Assembly (NCBI RefSeq): GCF_030409335.1
Contig: NZ_JAUFPN010000191.1
Span: 62,001-126,000 of the forward strand
Direction: 5' to 3'
From: Paeniroseomonas aquatica
Lineage (GTDB): Bacteria; Pseudomonadota; Alphaproteobacteria; Acetobacterales; Acetobacteraceae
Length of the DNA stretch: 64,000 nucleotides
Shown: positions 22,556 to 30,979 of the stretch, piece by piece
Layout: the number at the start of each line of letters is the position of its first letter
How positions within the stretch are numbered: the first letter of the stretch is position 1
The notes under the pieces: generated by a model
What the model saw: the letters and a program-made list of their open reading frames with translations, nothing else
What the model was told of the DNA's origin: nothing
The model's database searches: none
Made by a program: the position numbers and the translations under genes

Positions 22556-22962
22556 CAGCGCAGCGCCTCGATCGTCCGGGTCAGCATGCCGCGCGTGGTC
22601 TCCAGCACCGACAGGTTGGCGCTGTAGCTCCGCTGCGCCTCGCGCATGTCCATCATCTCGACCAGGCTGTCGACGTTCGGCTGCTTGACGTAGCCACGGG
22701 CATCGGCCGCCGGGTGCGACGGATCTTGCACCTGCGGGAATTCGCCGGGCGCGGTGCCGATGCGGCGGACCTCGACCGATTCGGCTCCCATCTGGCGGTC
22801 GAGCTTGTTGGCGAAGGTGACCGTCTTGCGCCGATAGGGATCGGCGCCGGCGGACTGGCCGGTGCTGTCCTGATTGGCAAGGTTCTCGGCCACGACGCGC
22901 AGGCGCACGGCCTGCACCTGCATGCCGGCGGCCGAGATCCGCAACGCGTTTTCGAGATCCAT
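22555..22962 (-). CDS. flgC: Flagellar proximal rod protein FlgC
   Basis: Rod subunit, 135 residues. It starts with the rod/hook family signature LRISAAGMQVQAVRLRVVAENLANQDST and ends with the conserved coiled region MMDMREAQRSYSANLSVLETTRGMLTRTIEALR. The YVKQPNVDSLVEMMDM segment is typical of FlgC. It follows flgB by 17 bases and is coupled to fliE. It is exported by the type III flagellar apparatus without a cleaved signal. Confidence 0.96.
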   Translation of the reverse strand: MDLENALRISAAGMQVQAVRLRVVAENLANQDSTGQSAGADPYRRKTVTFANKLDRQMGAESVEVRRIGTAPGEFPQVQDPSHPAADARGYVKQPNVDSLVEMMDMREAQRSYSANLSVLETTRGMLTRTIEALR

Positions 22963-22979
22963 GAGCGTGCTCCGTCAGG

Positions 22980-23363
22980 TTATTGCGGCCGCCCCAGGGC
23001 GGTGCGGAACAGGCCGACCCAGCGGCGGTACAGGCCGGTGGCCAGGGCATGCGCCGTATCGGTATCGGCCACCCGCATCGCCTCGCGGTCGAGGGACACG
23101 GCGTTGCCATTCGGGGCGAGGTCGGTCGCGGTGCGGTCGACGCGGGCACGGATCGCCCCGCCGGTGCCGGGCAGATGCCGCGGCATGGTCTGGGTCATGC
23201 CGAAGGCGCCGGCCAGGCTGCGTTGGAAGCCGCCGATGTCGCGAGGGCGGAAGCCCGGCGTATCGGCATTGGCGATGTTCTGTGCCAGCACGCGCTGCCG
23301 CTCCTCGAGCCAGGCGATGCGGCGTTCGGCCAGGGCGACGGTTGATGTGCGCGTCAGGTCCAT
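22980..23363 (-). CDS. flgB: Flagellar proximal rod protein FlgB
   Basis: Rod subunit, 127 residues. The family signature ERQRVLAQNIANADTPGFRPRDIGGFQ lies near the N-terminus, and the NAVSLDREAMRVADT region matches FlgB. The C-terminus is YRRWVGLFRTALGR. The start at 23363 is preferred over an upstream ATG that would add 16 residues with no family match. It is the first gene of the minus-strand rod/export operon, divergent from a small gene and fliO-fliP. Confidence 0.95.
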   Translation of the reverse strand: MDLTRTSTVALAERRIAWLEERQRVLAQNIANADTPGFRPRDIGGFQRSLAGAFGMTQTMPRHLPGTGGAIRARVDRTATDLAPNGNAVSLDREAMRVADTDTAHALATGLYRRWVGLFRTALGRPQ

Positions 23364-23460
23364 GCCGCATCCTTGGCGCCGAGGCGGAAAGATTCGGTGA
23401 ATCCTCCGCACCCGCCCCGGCGCAGGGCTTTGTTAACCGCAGCGGCAGCATCATGCCGGC

Positions 23461-23718
23461 ATGACCCAAGGTAGCAGTCCAGCCGCCTCCACCCACGCCG
23501 CGATCGAAGCCCTGCACGGCACGATCCTCATGGCCCGCGCCCTGGTCTCGACCGGCCGACAGGTCGACCTCGCCGGGCTGGATGCGGAGGCCGCGGGTCT
23601 CTGCTCCGCCGTGGCGCAGCTGCCCAGGGCCTCGGCCCAGCCGCTGCGGCCGGCGCTGGAAGCCCTGGCGCGCGAGGTCGACGGCCTGGCCGCCGTGCTG
23701 CCGCCGCCTCCGTCCTGA
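23461..23718 (+). CDS. Small uncharacterised protein upstream of fliO
   Basis: 85-residue, Ala/Leu-rich, probably helical protein with no signal peptide or membrane segment and a short proline tail. I do not recognise a family. It is divergent from flgB (97-base gap) and 44 bases upstream of fliO on the same strand, so it probably belongs to the flagellar export operon. A chaperone-like role would fit the size and helicity, but this is only a guess. Codon use agrees with a real gene. Confidence 0.6.
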   Translation: MTQGSSPAASTHAAIEALHGTILMARALVSTGRQVDLAGLDAEAAGLCSAVAQLPRASAQPLRPALEALAREVDGLAAVLPPPPS

Positions 23719-23762
23719 CCGCCGAGAACCGCCCCTCCCACCCATTGCTGGCAGGATGCCGC

Positions 23763-24044
23763 ATGACGATCGATGCTGGACATTGGCTGCAGGCGGCCGG
23801 GGCACTGACGGCCGTGTTGCTGCTGCTGGGCCTGACGGCGCGCGGGCTACGGGCCGGCAGACCGGGGCAGCGTGCTGGCCGCCGCCTGGCACTGCAGGAA
23901 GTGCTGGCGGTGGATACCCGGCGACGGCTGCTGCTGCTGCGCTGCGACGGGCGGGAGGTTCTGGTGCTGACCGGGGGCGGCCAGGATGTCGTGCTGGGCT
24001 GGCTAGCGGAAGGCGCCCCCCCCGTGCGGGTGCCGTCGCCATGA
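23763..24044 (+). CDS. fliO: Flagellar biosynthesis protein FliO
   Basis: Small single-pass membrane protein, 93 residues, that helps assemble the FliP ring. It has one N-terminal hydrophobic segment (LQAAGALTAVLLLLGLTARGL) followed by a cytoplasmic domain with the FliO-typical RLALQEVLAVDTRRRLLLLRCDGREVLVLTGG pattern. Its last codons overlap the fliP start (ATGA, 4 bases). It is short but within the family range. A start 18 bases upstream is possible. Confidence 0.85.
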   Translation: MTIDAGHWLQAAGALTAVLLLLGLTARGLRAGRPGQRAGRRLALQEVLAVDTRRRLLLLRCDGREVLVLTGGGQDVVLGWLAEGAPPVRVPSP

Positions 24045-24781
24045 GGTGCCTTGGCCTCGGCGTGCTGCTCGCGGTCTGGGCGCTGCCGGCCGCAGCGCAG
24101 AGCGTCAGCATCGATCTCGGCGCGGCGGGCCAGTCCGGGGCCACCATGCGGCTGGTGCAGCTGACCGCGCTGATCGGCGTCCTGTCACTCGCCCCGTCCC
24201 TGCTGGTCATGGCCACGGCCTTCACCCGCATCGCCATCGTCCTGTCGCTGCTGCGCAGTGCGATCGGGGCCCAGGGCGTGCCGCCGAATCCGGTACTGAT
24301 CGGCCTGGCACTGTTCCTGACCGCCTTTGTCATGCAACCGGTGCTGGAACAGAGCTGGCGCGACGGCCTGGCCCCAATGATGGAGGGGCGGCTCAGCGAA
24401 CTCGAGGGCCTGGCGCAGACGGCGGAGCCCTTCCGCCGCTTCATGGCAGCCCAGGTGCGGGACGCCGATATGGCGCTCTTCGTCGACCTCGCCGGCCTGC
24501 CGCAGCCAGCCGAAGGCGCGGCCCCGGATCAGCTGCCCTGGCGGGCCCTGCTGCCGGCGTTCCTCGTGGGCGAGCTGAAGCGGGCCTTCGAAATCGGCTT
24601 CCTGCTGTTCCTGCCGTTCCTCGTCATCGACATGGTCGTCGCCAGCCTGCTGATGTCGCTCGGCATGATGATGCTGCCGCCCAGCATCGTCTCGCTGCCC
24701 TTCAAGCTGATCTTCTTCGTCTTGGTCGATGGCTGGCGCTTGGTCTCGGGTAGCCTGGTGCAGGGGTTCGCCAGCGGCTGA
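24041..24781 (+). CDS. fliP: Flagellar export gate protein FliP
   Basis: Core of the export pore, 246 residues. It has a cleavable signal-like N-terminus (LGLGVLLAVWALPAAAQS), as in other FliP proteins. The signature FTRIAIVLSLLRSAIGAQGVPPNPVLIGLALFLT and the second hallmark LVGELKRAFEIGFLLFLPFLVIDMVVASLLMSLGMMMLPP are both intact. It is coupled to fliO by a 4-base overlap and followed by a bidirectional terminator. Confidence 0.97.
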   Translation: MRCLGLGVLLAVWALPAAAQSVSIDLGAAGQSGATMRLVQLTALIGVLSLAPSLLVMATAFTRIAIVLSLLRSAIGAQGVPPNPVLIGLALFLTAFVMQPVLEQSWRDGLAPMMEGRLSELEGLAQTAEPFRRFMAAQVRDADMALFVDLAGLPQPAEGAAPDQLPWRALLPAFLVGELKRAFEIGFLLFLPFLVIDMVVASLLMSLGMMMLPPSIVSLPFKLIFFVLVDGWRLVSGSLVQGFASG

Positions 24782-24788
24782 GCCATTC

Positions 24789-24819
24789 CGGCGCCGCACC
24801 GGCCGAGGGTGCGGCGCCG
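24789..24819. terminator. Bidirectional terminator between fliP and speE
   Basis: A perfect 12-bp stem (CGGCGCCGCACC / GGTGCGGCGCCG) with a 7-base loop between the convergent fliP and speE stop codons. There is no T tract. Confidence 0.7.
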
Positions 24820-24832
24820 CCCCAGCCCAGCC

Positions 24833-25702
24833 CTAGGACTTGGGCAGGTGCTCGGCGATATAGGGCGGCAGGTTGAAGGCGCCGCAGTGGATCTCCGGCG
24901 TCCAGTACCGGGTCTGCCCCAGTACCCCGGCCGCGTTGGCACGGGAACGGATCTCGGCCAGCGGCACGCGCCGCAGGGTCGGGTCCTTCGCCGCCCAGCC
25001 CAGGGTCATGAAGCCCCCGACATAGGTCGGCACCGCGGCGACATAGGCGAAGACATCGGCGAAGGCCTTGGCCCGGCGGAGGCTGGTCTCATGCAGTTCG
25101 TCGGCCTGCATGAAGGGCACGCCGCACTGGTTGACCACCAGGCCGCGCTCGCTGAGCAGCCGGGCGCAATTGGCATAGAACTCGTCGGTGAACAGCACTT
25201 CGCCGACCCCGATGGGATCGGTGCTGTCCACGATCACCACATCGAAGCTGCCGGCCGCGGCCTGCCGGACGTAGTCGATGCCGTTACCGACGATGACCTC
25301 GGCACGCGGGTCGGACCAGGCTTCGCCGGCGATCCCGGGCAGGTATTCCTTGGCCAGCCGGATGACCTCGCCGTCGATCTCGACCATCACCGCCTTCTCG
25401 ACGGTGCTGTGCTGCAGCACGCGGCGCAGCACGCCGCCGTCGCCGGCCCCGATGATCAGCACCCGCCTGGCAGCACCATGCGCCAGCAGCGGCACATGAG
25501 TGAGCATCTCCTGGTAGACGAATTCATCCGCCTCGGTGATCTGCACGACGCCGTCGAGCAACATCACCCGGCCATGGAATTCACTCTCGAACACCATGAT
25601 GTCCTGGAAGTCGCTCTGCACCCGCGCAAGTTCGCGCTTGACCCGGAAACGCTGGCCCCATGCGGGATAGAGCGTCTCGTTCACCCAAGAATCGGTCGCC
25701 AT
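24833..25702 (-). CDS. speE: Spermidine synthase (polyamine aminopropyltransferase)
   Basis: Transfers the aminopropyl group of decarboxylated S-adenosylmethionine to putrescine, giving spermidine. 289 residues, cytoplasmic. The N-terminus (WVNETLYPAWGQRFRVKREL) and the cofactor-binding loop IIGAGDGGVLRRVLQH are typical, as is the catalytic DSTDPIG. The start at 25702 gives the family N-terminus; a longer frame upstream is not conserved. It lies 71 bases downstream of speD, which makes its co-substrate, with a hairpin in the gap. Confidence 0.96.
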   Translation of the reverse strand: MATDSWVNETLYPAWGQRFRVKRELARVQSDFQDIMVFESEFHGRVMLLDGVVQITEADEFVYQEMLTHVPLLAHGAARRVLIIGAGDGGVLRRVLQHSTVEKAVMVEIDGEVIRLAKEYLPGIAGEAWSDPRAEVIVGNGIDYVRQAAAGSFDVVIVDSTDPIGVGEVLFTDEFYANCARLLSERGLVVNQCGVPFMQADELHETSLRRAKAFADVFAYVAAVPTYVGGFMTLGWAAKDPTLRRVPLAEIRSRANAAGVLGQTRYWTPEIHCGAFNLPPYIAEHLPKS

Positions 25703-25724
25703 CGAGGTTCCCTCAAACGAAGAA

Positions 25725-25748
25725 AGGCGGGACCCTAGGGCCCCGCCT
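25725..25748 (-). terminator. Hairpin between speD and speE
   Basis: Read on the minus strand, an 11-bp stem with one mismatch (AGGCGGGGCCC / GGGTCCCGCCT), a 2-base loop and a T-rich tail (TTTCTT). It could partly stop transcription after speD or protect the speD message. speE then depends on read-through or its own promoter. Confidence 0.5.
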
Positions 25749-25773
25749 CGGTTCTTACACGCTCGGTCCCGTG

Positions 25774-26229
25774 TCAGCCGGTCAGGCCCCGCTTGTGTTC
25801 CGCGAGCTGGATGTTGCCAGGCATGAAGCCCTTCTTCAGCACGGGAATGGCCTTGTAGGGGTTGCATTCGCCGCAGACGAAGATGTCCAGCGCGGCATAG
25901 TCCCGCTCCGGCCAGGTGTGGATGGAGACATGGCTTTCGGCCAGCACCAGCACGCCGGAGACCCCGCTGTTCGGGCCGAAGTGATGGAAGTGTCCGTGCA
26001 GGATGGTCGCACCGGTAGCAATTGCCGCCTCACGCAACACCGCATCGATGTGCTCCGGATCCGCCAAATTAGTGGCATCCCAAAGGTCGATGATCAGATG
26101 CGTGCCGGCGAATTTCACGCCGTCACGGGTAACAAAATAATCCTTGGCCTCGCTCACCGAGGTTTCAGAGTTCTGGGCTTCGCTCGGGAGCAACTCCGAG
26201 ACCATCCCCAGTTGGAGAAGAGCGTCCAT
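25774..26229 (-). CDS. speD: S-adenosylmethionine decarboxylase proenzyme (prokaryotic class 1B-like)
   Basis: Pyruvoyl enzyme making decarboxylated SAM for spermidine synthesis, 151 residues. The cleavage region is LAESHVSIHTWPE: self-processing between Glu98 and Ser99 would create the pyruvoyl group. His104 and Cys119 match the conserved processing and catalytic residues. The N-terminal about 30 residues extend beyond the core domain. It is upstream of speE on the same strand. The pair sits between flagellar blocks but is not part of them functionally. Confidence 0.95.
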   Translation of the reverse strand: MDALLQLGMVSELLPSEAQNSETSVSEAKDYFVTRDGVKFAGTHLIIDLWDATNLADPEHIDAVLREAAIATGATILHGHFHHFGPNSGVSGVLVLAESHVSIHTWPERDYAALDIFVCGECNPYKAIPVLKKGFMPGNIQLAEHKRGLTG

Positions 26230-26266
26230 TCGCGGGCTCCTATTCCCACCAGCAGATGACCAGGAA

Positions 26267-26280
26267 GATCAAGATTGATC
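26267..26280. promoter_or_regulatory. Inverted repeat upstream of speD
   Basis: GATCAA and TTGATC separated by two bases, 38 bases upstream of the speD start. A TTGACC (-35-like on the minus strand) lies just beyond it at 26287-26282. It could be an operator or chance; no matching -10 box was found. Confidence 0.25.
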
Positions 26281-26386
26281 AGGTCAACGGGGCGCGGATA
26301 TGGGCCAAGGGGGGTTGTGACGCAAGCGAAAATCGTCCCACACCCGCCGAAATTTTTGCCGCCCCTCCCGGTATCGGACGCCTGAC

Positions 26387-29353
26387 TTAACGCGTCACGG
26401 AGCCGCCAGCCCGCAATGCCTCCAGCCGAGAGGGCATCGAGCGGAAGAGATCGAGCTCTCGTTGCAGGCGCGGGAGATCGGCGAGGCCGCGCAGCTGATC
26501 CGCGGTCAACAGCGTGAAAGCTTCGGCCAGAGGGCCACTTGGCAGGCGGGTGAGGTAGTCACCGCGCAAGGCCATCAAGCCTGCCTCGTCCCCCGCCAGC
26601 ACCAGCATCGTCGCCTGGCGGAGCAGCAGGCGGCCCTGCGACTCATTCAGCAGCGTCGGCGCAGCCGGCAGGCTTTCGCGCAGCTGGCCGGCGAAGGCAG
26701 AAGCGGCTGCGGGCCAATCCTGCAGTTCCACCAGCAACTGCTTGAGCGCTTCAGCGCCGGCGCCGCCGAGGTTTTTCAGCGCGGCGATCGCGTCCTCACG
26801 CTTGCCGAGCCGGGCCTGGACCTGCGCCGCCAGGATGCTGCGCTCCCGCTGCAACGCGTCCGGGATAGCTGCGACAGCGCTGGCGTCGAGCGCGGCCTGG
26901 CTCGCCACGGTATCGCCGTTGGCGAAGTGGAGCCTGGCCTGACGCAACCCGAGCGTCGCGCGCGCCGTGCCGTTCGTGCGCGCCGCCGCCTGGCCGAGCA
27001 GAGCTGCCGCACGATCGGCGAGATCCAGCGCTGTCAGGCGCTCGGCCAGCAGCAGCAGGGCGGCTTCGCCCTGCTCATCCGCCGGCAGCAATTGGGGATA
27101 GGCGTCGAACAAGGCGACTGCTGCGAGCGGAGCCTCCTCGCCCAACGCGGCAAGAAAGGCGCCGGCAATGGCCGGGCGCAGCGCGGCCGCGCGATCGGGG
27201 AACAGAGCCTCGGTCTCCCGCAACAGGGCCAGGGCGCCGCGGGCATCGCCGGCGGCTTGGCGCAAGGCGGCGATCCGGATGCGAAGGCCGGCTTCCTCCG
27301 CGTCATCGCGCCATGCAAAAAGGGTGGCCCCCAGCGCCCTGGCGGCCTGTCCCGCATCCAGCCTGCCGGTGGCCAGCCGCAACTCGATGGCCCGACGCAG
27401 GCCGCGGGCCCGGCTCCGCCGGTCGCGGCCCTCGGCCAGCTGGTCATACTCGGCGAGGGCGGCATCCACCCGTCCCTCGGACTCGGCGATGATGGCCCGC
27501 GGCAGGGCCAGGTCCGGGGACGGACCGGCCCTCTCGAGCAGCCGGTGCAGTGCCGCCGGATTTTCCGCCTCCGCCAGGGCCAGGGCGACCATGGGCAGCA
27601 ACCGGTTGCGCAGCCCCTCCGGATAGTCAAACAGCAGCGGCATGGTCGCAGCCAGGCCCGGCGCGGCCGCCCGTGCATCGCCCAGTGCCGCGGCCAAGGC
27701 GGATCGCCAGAAGGTCAGCTCATCCGTGTCCGGCAGGGTGACGCTGCGCAAGGCCATGGCCTGGGGCAACCGGCCGGACAGCAGCGCCGCCATCGCCGTC
27801 AGCGCCGCCAGATGCGGATCGGTCGCCGCCTGCGGATCCTCGCCCGGGGCGAGGCCCAACAGCGACTGGGCTTCCTGAGGCAGTCCGAGCGCCAGCAGGG
27901 TTTCTCCGGCGGCACGACGCAACGGCAGGCGGGTCAACGGGGGGGCGCTGGCAATGCTGGCCTGCTGCGCCCTCAACCGCTCGAGCAACTGGGCCGGGGC
28001 TTGCCGGAGCAGGTCGAAGCTGCGGGTCATGGCTTCGCTGGGCGCCGGCCGTGCCGCGGCGAGATCGAGCGCCAGCCGGCCCCCCTCGGCCGATACCAGA
28101 AAGCGGTCGGAGCCGGCCCGCATTGTAACTTGGTCCGCCCGGGCCAGCAGCGCCACCCCAAGCAACGTCGGCAGCAGGTCCAGCTCCGGCAGGCGGCGCG
28201 CAACCGGCACGTGCTGCCCGGCCTCCCGCACCGTCCCGAACAGCAGCGGCAGGCCACCTTGCGGGTCGGTCAGCGGGACGACGCGGCCGGGCTGGGCGGC
28301 CCGGATGATCAGGCGGGATGCAGCGCCGCCCTCCGCCTCAAGCGCCATGGCCCGATCCGCAGCTGCGGCGGCCCCCTCGAGCTCGGCCGGGCGGGTGGCC
28401 TGCACCACCCAGCCGGCCGCCTCACGGCGGGCTCGCAGGATGCCAGGTGGCGCCAACGGCAGCCGCAGCAGCGTGGCATCCGGAAAGCCATCCGCCTCCA
28501 GCCCGGCGAAGACCGGGTCATTGCGCAGGGCTGTCAGGTCGAGCGGCTCCGGGCTGTCGAATAGCACCAGCACCTGGCTGCCGCGGCGGAGGATGGCGGC
28601 ACCGGTCGTGGCCGGATAGGGCAGCAGGATGGCACGGTCGCGGCCGGGCTGAGCCACGGGGCGGACGACCAGCGCCGCAGCGCGGGGCAGGATGGCTGGC
28701 GGGGCCGCGACGGCTCGCTCGGCCGGCGGGGCCTCTGCCGTGGCGCCCTGCTGCGGCGGCGCTGCGGCCGCTGCCGTGCCGGTGGGCGAAGGGGGAGATG
28801 CAGGGGTTGGCGGCTCGGGCCTGCCTGCCTGGGATGATGCCGCCTGGCTGACACGTGGGCGCGACGGTGCCGCCGTGGCCGGGGGCGCTGCGGCGGGCAC
28901 CTCGGCGGCCGGAGAGGGCTGCGCCACCGCCGGCGGGGCGATGGCCGGGCCGGCCGCCGGGACGGGATCCAGCAGATCGACGACGATGCTCGGGCCGCGG
29001 CGGGACACCCGGGGGCGCGCTCCGGCGCGGTAGCCGATGCGCATCCCATCCGGTTCGGCGACCAGCTCGAGGACGTTGCGGGGCAGGCGGTCGGCGGCGG
29101 AGAGGTCGAAGATGATCTCGCCGCCGAACCGCAGCCTCACCTGATCGCCGGCCTCGTCCAGCCTGTAGTCAGGAGGCGCCTGCCAGACCAGGACGACCCG
29201 GCCGAAACCGCGGTGATCGCCGACCCGCACCACCACCCGGTCCTGTGCCGAGGATGGCCAGGCCGGCAGCATTCCCGCCAGAACCAGCAGCAGCCATCCC
29301 GTCCGGAGCGACGCTCCGGGAAGAGGCGGCGGCCGCCGGCTCCCGGGCGGCAT
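26387..29353 (-). CDS. Large secreted AMIN-like/helical-repeat protein in the chemotaxis operon
   Basis: 988 residues. The N-terminal signal is visible (TGWLLLVLAGMLPAWPSSAQ). Residues about 35-125 form a beta-rich domain resembling AMIN (VVVRVGDHRGFGRVVLVW and RLRFGG). A Pro/Ala-rich linker runs to about 240, and a second beta-rich region contains GSQVLVLFDSPEPLDL. From about 430 to the end the chain is Ala/Leu-rich helical, with a tetratricopeptide-like pattern (e.g. LGLPQEAQSLLGLAPGEDPQA, GDARGALALLRETEALFPDR). The ATG overlaps the cheZ stop by one base, so it is coupled to cheY-cheZ. AMIN domains bind peptidoglycan or periplasmic machines, so a periplasmic motor- or cell-wall-linked scaffold is a reasonable guess. 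I do not know a named homologue. Confidence 0.8.
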   Translation of the reverse strand: MPPGSRRPPPLPGASLRTGWLLLVLAGMLPAWPSSAQDRVVVRVGDHRGFGRVVLVWQAPPDYRLDEAGDQVRLRFGGEIIFDLSAADRLPRNVLELVAEPDGMRIGYRAGARPRVSRRGPSIVVDLLDPVPAAGPAIAPPAVAQPSPAAEVPAAAPPATAAPSRPRVSQAASSQAGRPEPPTPASPPSPTGTAAAAAPPQQGATAEAPPAERAVAAPPAILPRAAALVVRPVAQPGRDRAILLPYPATTGAAILRRGSQVLVLFDSPEPLDLTALRNDPVFAGLEADGFPDATLLRLPLAPPGILRARREAAGWVVQATRPAELEGAAAAADRAMALEAEGGAASRLIIRAAQPGRVVPLTDPQGGLPLLFGTVREAGQHVPVARRLPELDLLPTLLGVALLARADQVTMRAGSDRFLVSAEGGRLALDLAAARPAPSEAMTRSFDLLRQAPAQLLERLRAQQASIASAPPLTRLPLRRAAGETLLALGLPQEAQSLLGLAPGEDPQAATDPHLAALTAMAALLSGRLPQAMALRSVTLPDTDELTFWRSALAAALGDARAAAPGLAATMPLLFDYPEGLRNRLLPMVALALAEAENPAALHRLLERAGPSPDLALPRAIIAESEGRVDAALAEYDQLAEGRDRRSRARGLRRAIELRLATGRLDAGQAARALGATLFAWRDDAEEAGLRIRIAALRQAAGDARGALALLRETEALFPDRAAALRPAIAGAFLAALGEEAPLAAVALFDAYPQLLPADEQGEAALLLLAERLTALDLADRAAALLGQAAARTNGTARATLGLRQARLHFANGDTVASQAALDASAVAAIPDALQRERSILAAQVQARLGKREDAIAALKNLGGAGAEALKQLLVELQDWPAAASAFAGQLRESLPAAPTLLNESQGRLLLRQATMLVLAGDEAGLMALRGDYLTRLPSGPLAEAFTLLTADQLRGLADLPRLQRELDLFRSMPSRLEALRAGGSVTR

Positions 29354-29946
29354 CAGTCGAAGCTCGCCAGCAGGCGGTCGACCTCGGCCTGCGACGTGCC
29401 CGCGCCCGGCAGCTGCGGGCCATTGGCCAGCTCCTGGCCCTGGGTCAGGACGCCTGCCGGCGCTTCCTCCGTGCACGGCGGCGCCGGGCCGCCACGACCG
29501 AAGGTCTGGGTCACCGCCGCCACGCGCTGTTCGATCGACTTGAGCGCCGAGACCACCTTGCCGATACGCTGACCGGTGATGTCCTGAAAACTGCAGGCCT
29601 CATAGATGCGGGTGACCGCATCCGACAGCGTCGCGGCATCGGAGCCCGCAAGCCGGGTCTGGAGCCCCTCGAGGATTTCGCAGCAGTCGAGGATCTCGTT
29701 GGTCGCATTCGCCGTATGGCTCACCACCGCATCCAGCTCATCGGTCGCCGTCGGGATGTGGGAGGCGTTGATGTCATCGACGCGCAAGGCGGCAATTTCA
29801 CTCTTGGCCCGGGCCACCTCGCGGCCCAAGGCCTCGAGCTCGCCGAGCAGGGCCACCTCGGTGACCGTCATGTCCCCGGCCATGCTGCCGAGCACCGCGC
29901 GTACCGCCTCCTCGATCCGGTCCCCGCCCTCCTGTCCATCAGGCAT
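29353..29946 (-). CDS. cheZ: Protein phosphatase CheZ
   Basis: Dephosphorylates CheY-P to end the motor-switching signal. 197 residues, mostly a long helical hairpin. The catalytic segment is ACSFQDITGQRI, where Gln and the preceding Asp/Phe context match CheZ. The C-terminal peptide AEVDRLLASFD resembles the CheY-binding tail of known CheZ proteins. It overlaps cheY by 8 bases and is coupled to the helical-repeat gene by one base. Confidence 0.92.
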   Translation of the reverse strand: MPDGQEGGDRIEEAVRAVLGSMAGDMTVTEVALLGELEALGREVARAKSEIAALRVDDINASHIPTATDELDAVVSHTANATNEILDCCEILEGLQTRLAGSDAATLSDAVTRIYEACSFQDITGQRIGKVVSALKSIEQRVAAVTQTFGRGGPAPPCTEEAPAGVLTQGQELANGPQLPGAGTSQAEVDRLLASFD

Positions 29947-30325
29947 CGGTCAGCACCTTCTCGATCTTGCCGCGCAGCGTCTCGGCATTGAAAGGCTTGA
30001 CGATGTAGTTGGAGACGCCGGCAGCCTTGGCGGCGACCACGTTCTCGGTCTTGCTCTCGGCGGTGATCATGATGAAGGGCGTTTCCTTCAGCCGCGCATC
30101 GGCCCGCACTTCCTTCAGCAGATCGAGGCCGGTCATCGGCTGCATGTTCCAGTCGCTGATGACCAGGCCGAACTGCCCGGCGCGCAGCTTGGCCAAGGCC
30201 TCCTGCCCGTCCGACGCCTCCTCGACATTATCGAATTCTAGCTGCTTCAGCAGGTTCCGGATGATCCGGAGCATCGTCTTGTAATCGTCCACGATCAATA
30301 CGTTGGTGGTCTTGTCCATGGCCAT
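29939..30325 (-). CDS. cheY: Chemotaxis response regulator CheY
   Basis: Single-domain receiver, 128 residues. It has the acidic pair in LIVDDYKTMLRIIRNLL, the phospho-acceptor Asp in VISDWNMQPMTG, the switch Thr in MITAES and the conserved Lys in YIVKPF. These residues, and WNMQPMTGLDLL in particular, are close to motor-binding CheY. Two ATGs compete: 30325, with GAGGAG 9 bases upstream, and 30319, with GAGGA 5 bases upstream (126 residues). It is followed at once by cheZ, and FliM in the same operon carries the CheY-P docking motif. Confidence 0.95.
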   Translation of the reverse strand: MAMDKTTNVLIVDDYKTMLRIIRNLLKQLEFDNVEEASDGQEALAKLRAGQFGLVISDWNMQPMTGLDLLKEVRADARLKETPFIMITAESKTENVVAAKAAGVSNYIVKPFNAETLRGKIEKVLTDA

Positions 30326-30367
30326 CCTCGCGGGCTCCTCAGCCTTGCACTGCCTCGTTGGTCCTGG

Positions 30368-30979
30368 TCACTCAGCCGGCCGGGCACGATGCCGGGCCAG
30401 CTCCGCGGTCAGCAGCCGGGCGCGATCGGGCTTCATCGCGCCGAGTACCGGTGCCGCCTTCGCCTCCCGCATCCGGTCCATCAGCTGGACCAGAACGGGC
30501 ATCTCCAGATCATCGAAGATCGCCGCGGCATCCCGCGGCCGCAGCCCTTCGTAGAGCTTCACCATCTGCCGCCACCCGGCCTCCTCGCGGTCCGACCGGC
30601 CGCGGTCGATGGCTTCAAGCCGCTGCTGCAGCACGCCCAGCTCCTCGATCCGCTGGCCGAGCCGGCGCTCCGTGGCGGCGACGACCATCTCCCGCGCCGC
30701 CAGCGCCTGATCACGGCTGTCCAGCTCGGCGCGGCGCGCGCGCAGGTTCTCGAGCAGGTGGCGCTCGGCCCGCTGCTCCGGCGTCGGCTCCTCGGGGGCC
30801 GGCGGCGGCGGCGGCGTGGCGGCGGCAGGCGGCGGCGCCGGGCTGCTGGCCAGGGCGACCGGCAGCACGCCACCGCCCAGCGGCGGGAAGCCCGTCACCA
30901 GGGTGGCAAGCTTGGTACCGAGCAGCAGCAGCACCGCGGCCAGGGTCGCGGACAGCAGGCGGGGACGCCAGCGGGTCAC
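30368..30979 (-). CDS. motE: MotE-family flagellar motor protein (MgtE N-domain-like)
   Basis: 203 residues. It has an N-terminal membrane anchor (LLSATLAAVLLLLGTKLATLV), then a Pro/Ala-rich linker, a coiled-coil stretch (about 70-130, RAERHLLENLRARRAELDSRDQAL...) and a C-terminal MgtE-intracellular-N-like domain (KLYEGLRPRDAAAIFDDLEMPVLVQLMDRMREAKAAPVLGAM). This matches MotE proteins, periplasmic chaperones of motor stator components in alphaproteobacteria. It overlaps the DUF6468 gene by 4 bases. The symbol rests on domain order, not on an alignment. Confidence 0.75.
   Translation of the reverse strand: MTRWRPRLLSATLAAVLLLLGTKLATLVTGFPPLGGGVLPVALASSPAPPPAAATPPPPPAPEEPTPEQRAERHLLENLRARRAELDSRDQALAAREMVVAATERRLGQRIEELGVLQQRLEAIDRGRSDREEAGWRQMVKLYEGLRPRDAAAIFDDLEMPVLVQLMDRMREAKAAPVLGAMKPDRARLLTAELARHRARPAE

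Noticed and set aside
23364-23460. Sigma-54 promoter in the flgB/fliO divergent region
   Set aside because: GG-N10-GC pairs exist (e.g. in CGGTGAATCCTCCGCA) but the flanking bases do not match the -24/-12 elements.
26230-26386. Possible polyamine riboswitch or RNA leader upstream of speD
   Set aside because: Only a short inverted repeat was found; no extended conserved-looking structure. The known alphaproteobacterial speF motif is linked to ornithine decarboxylase, which is absent here.
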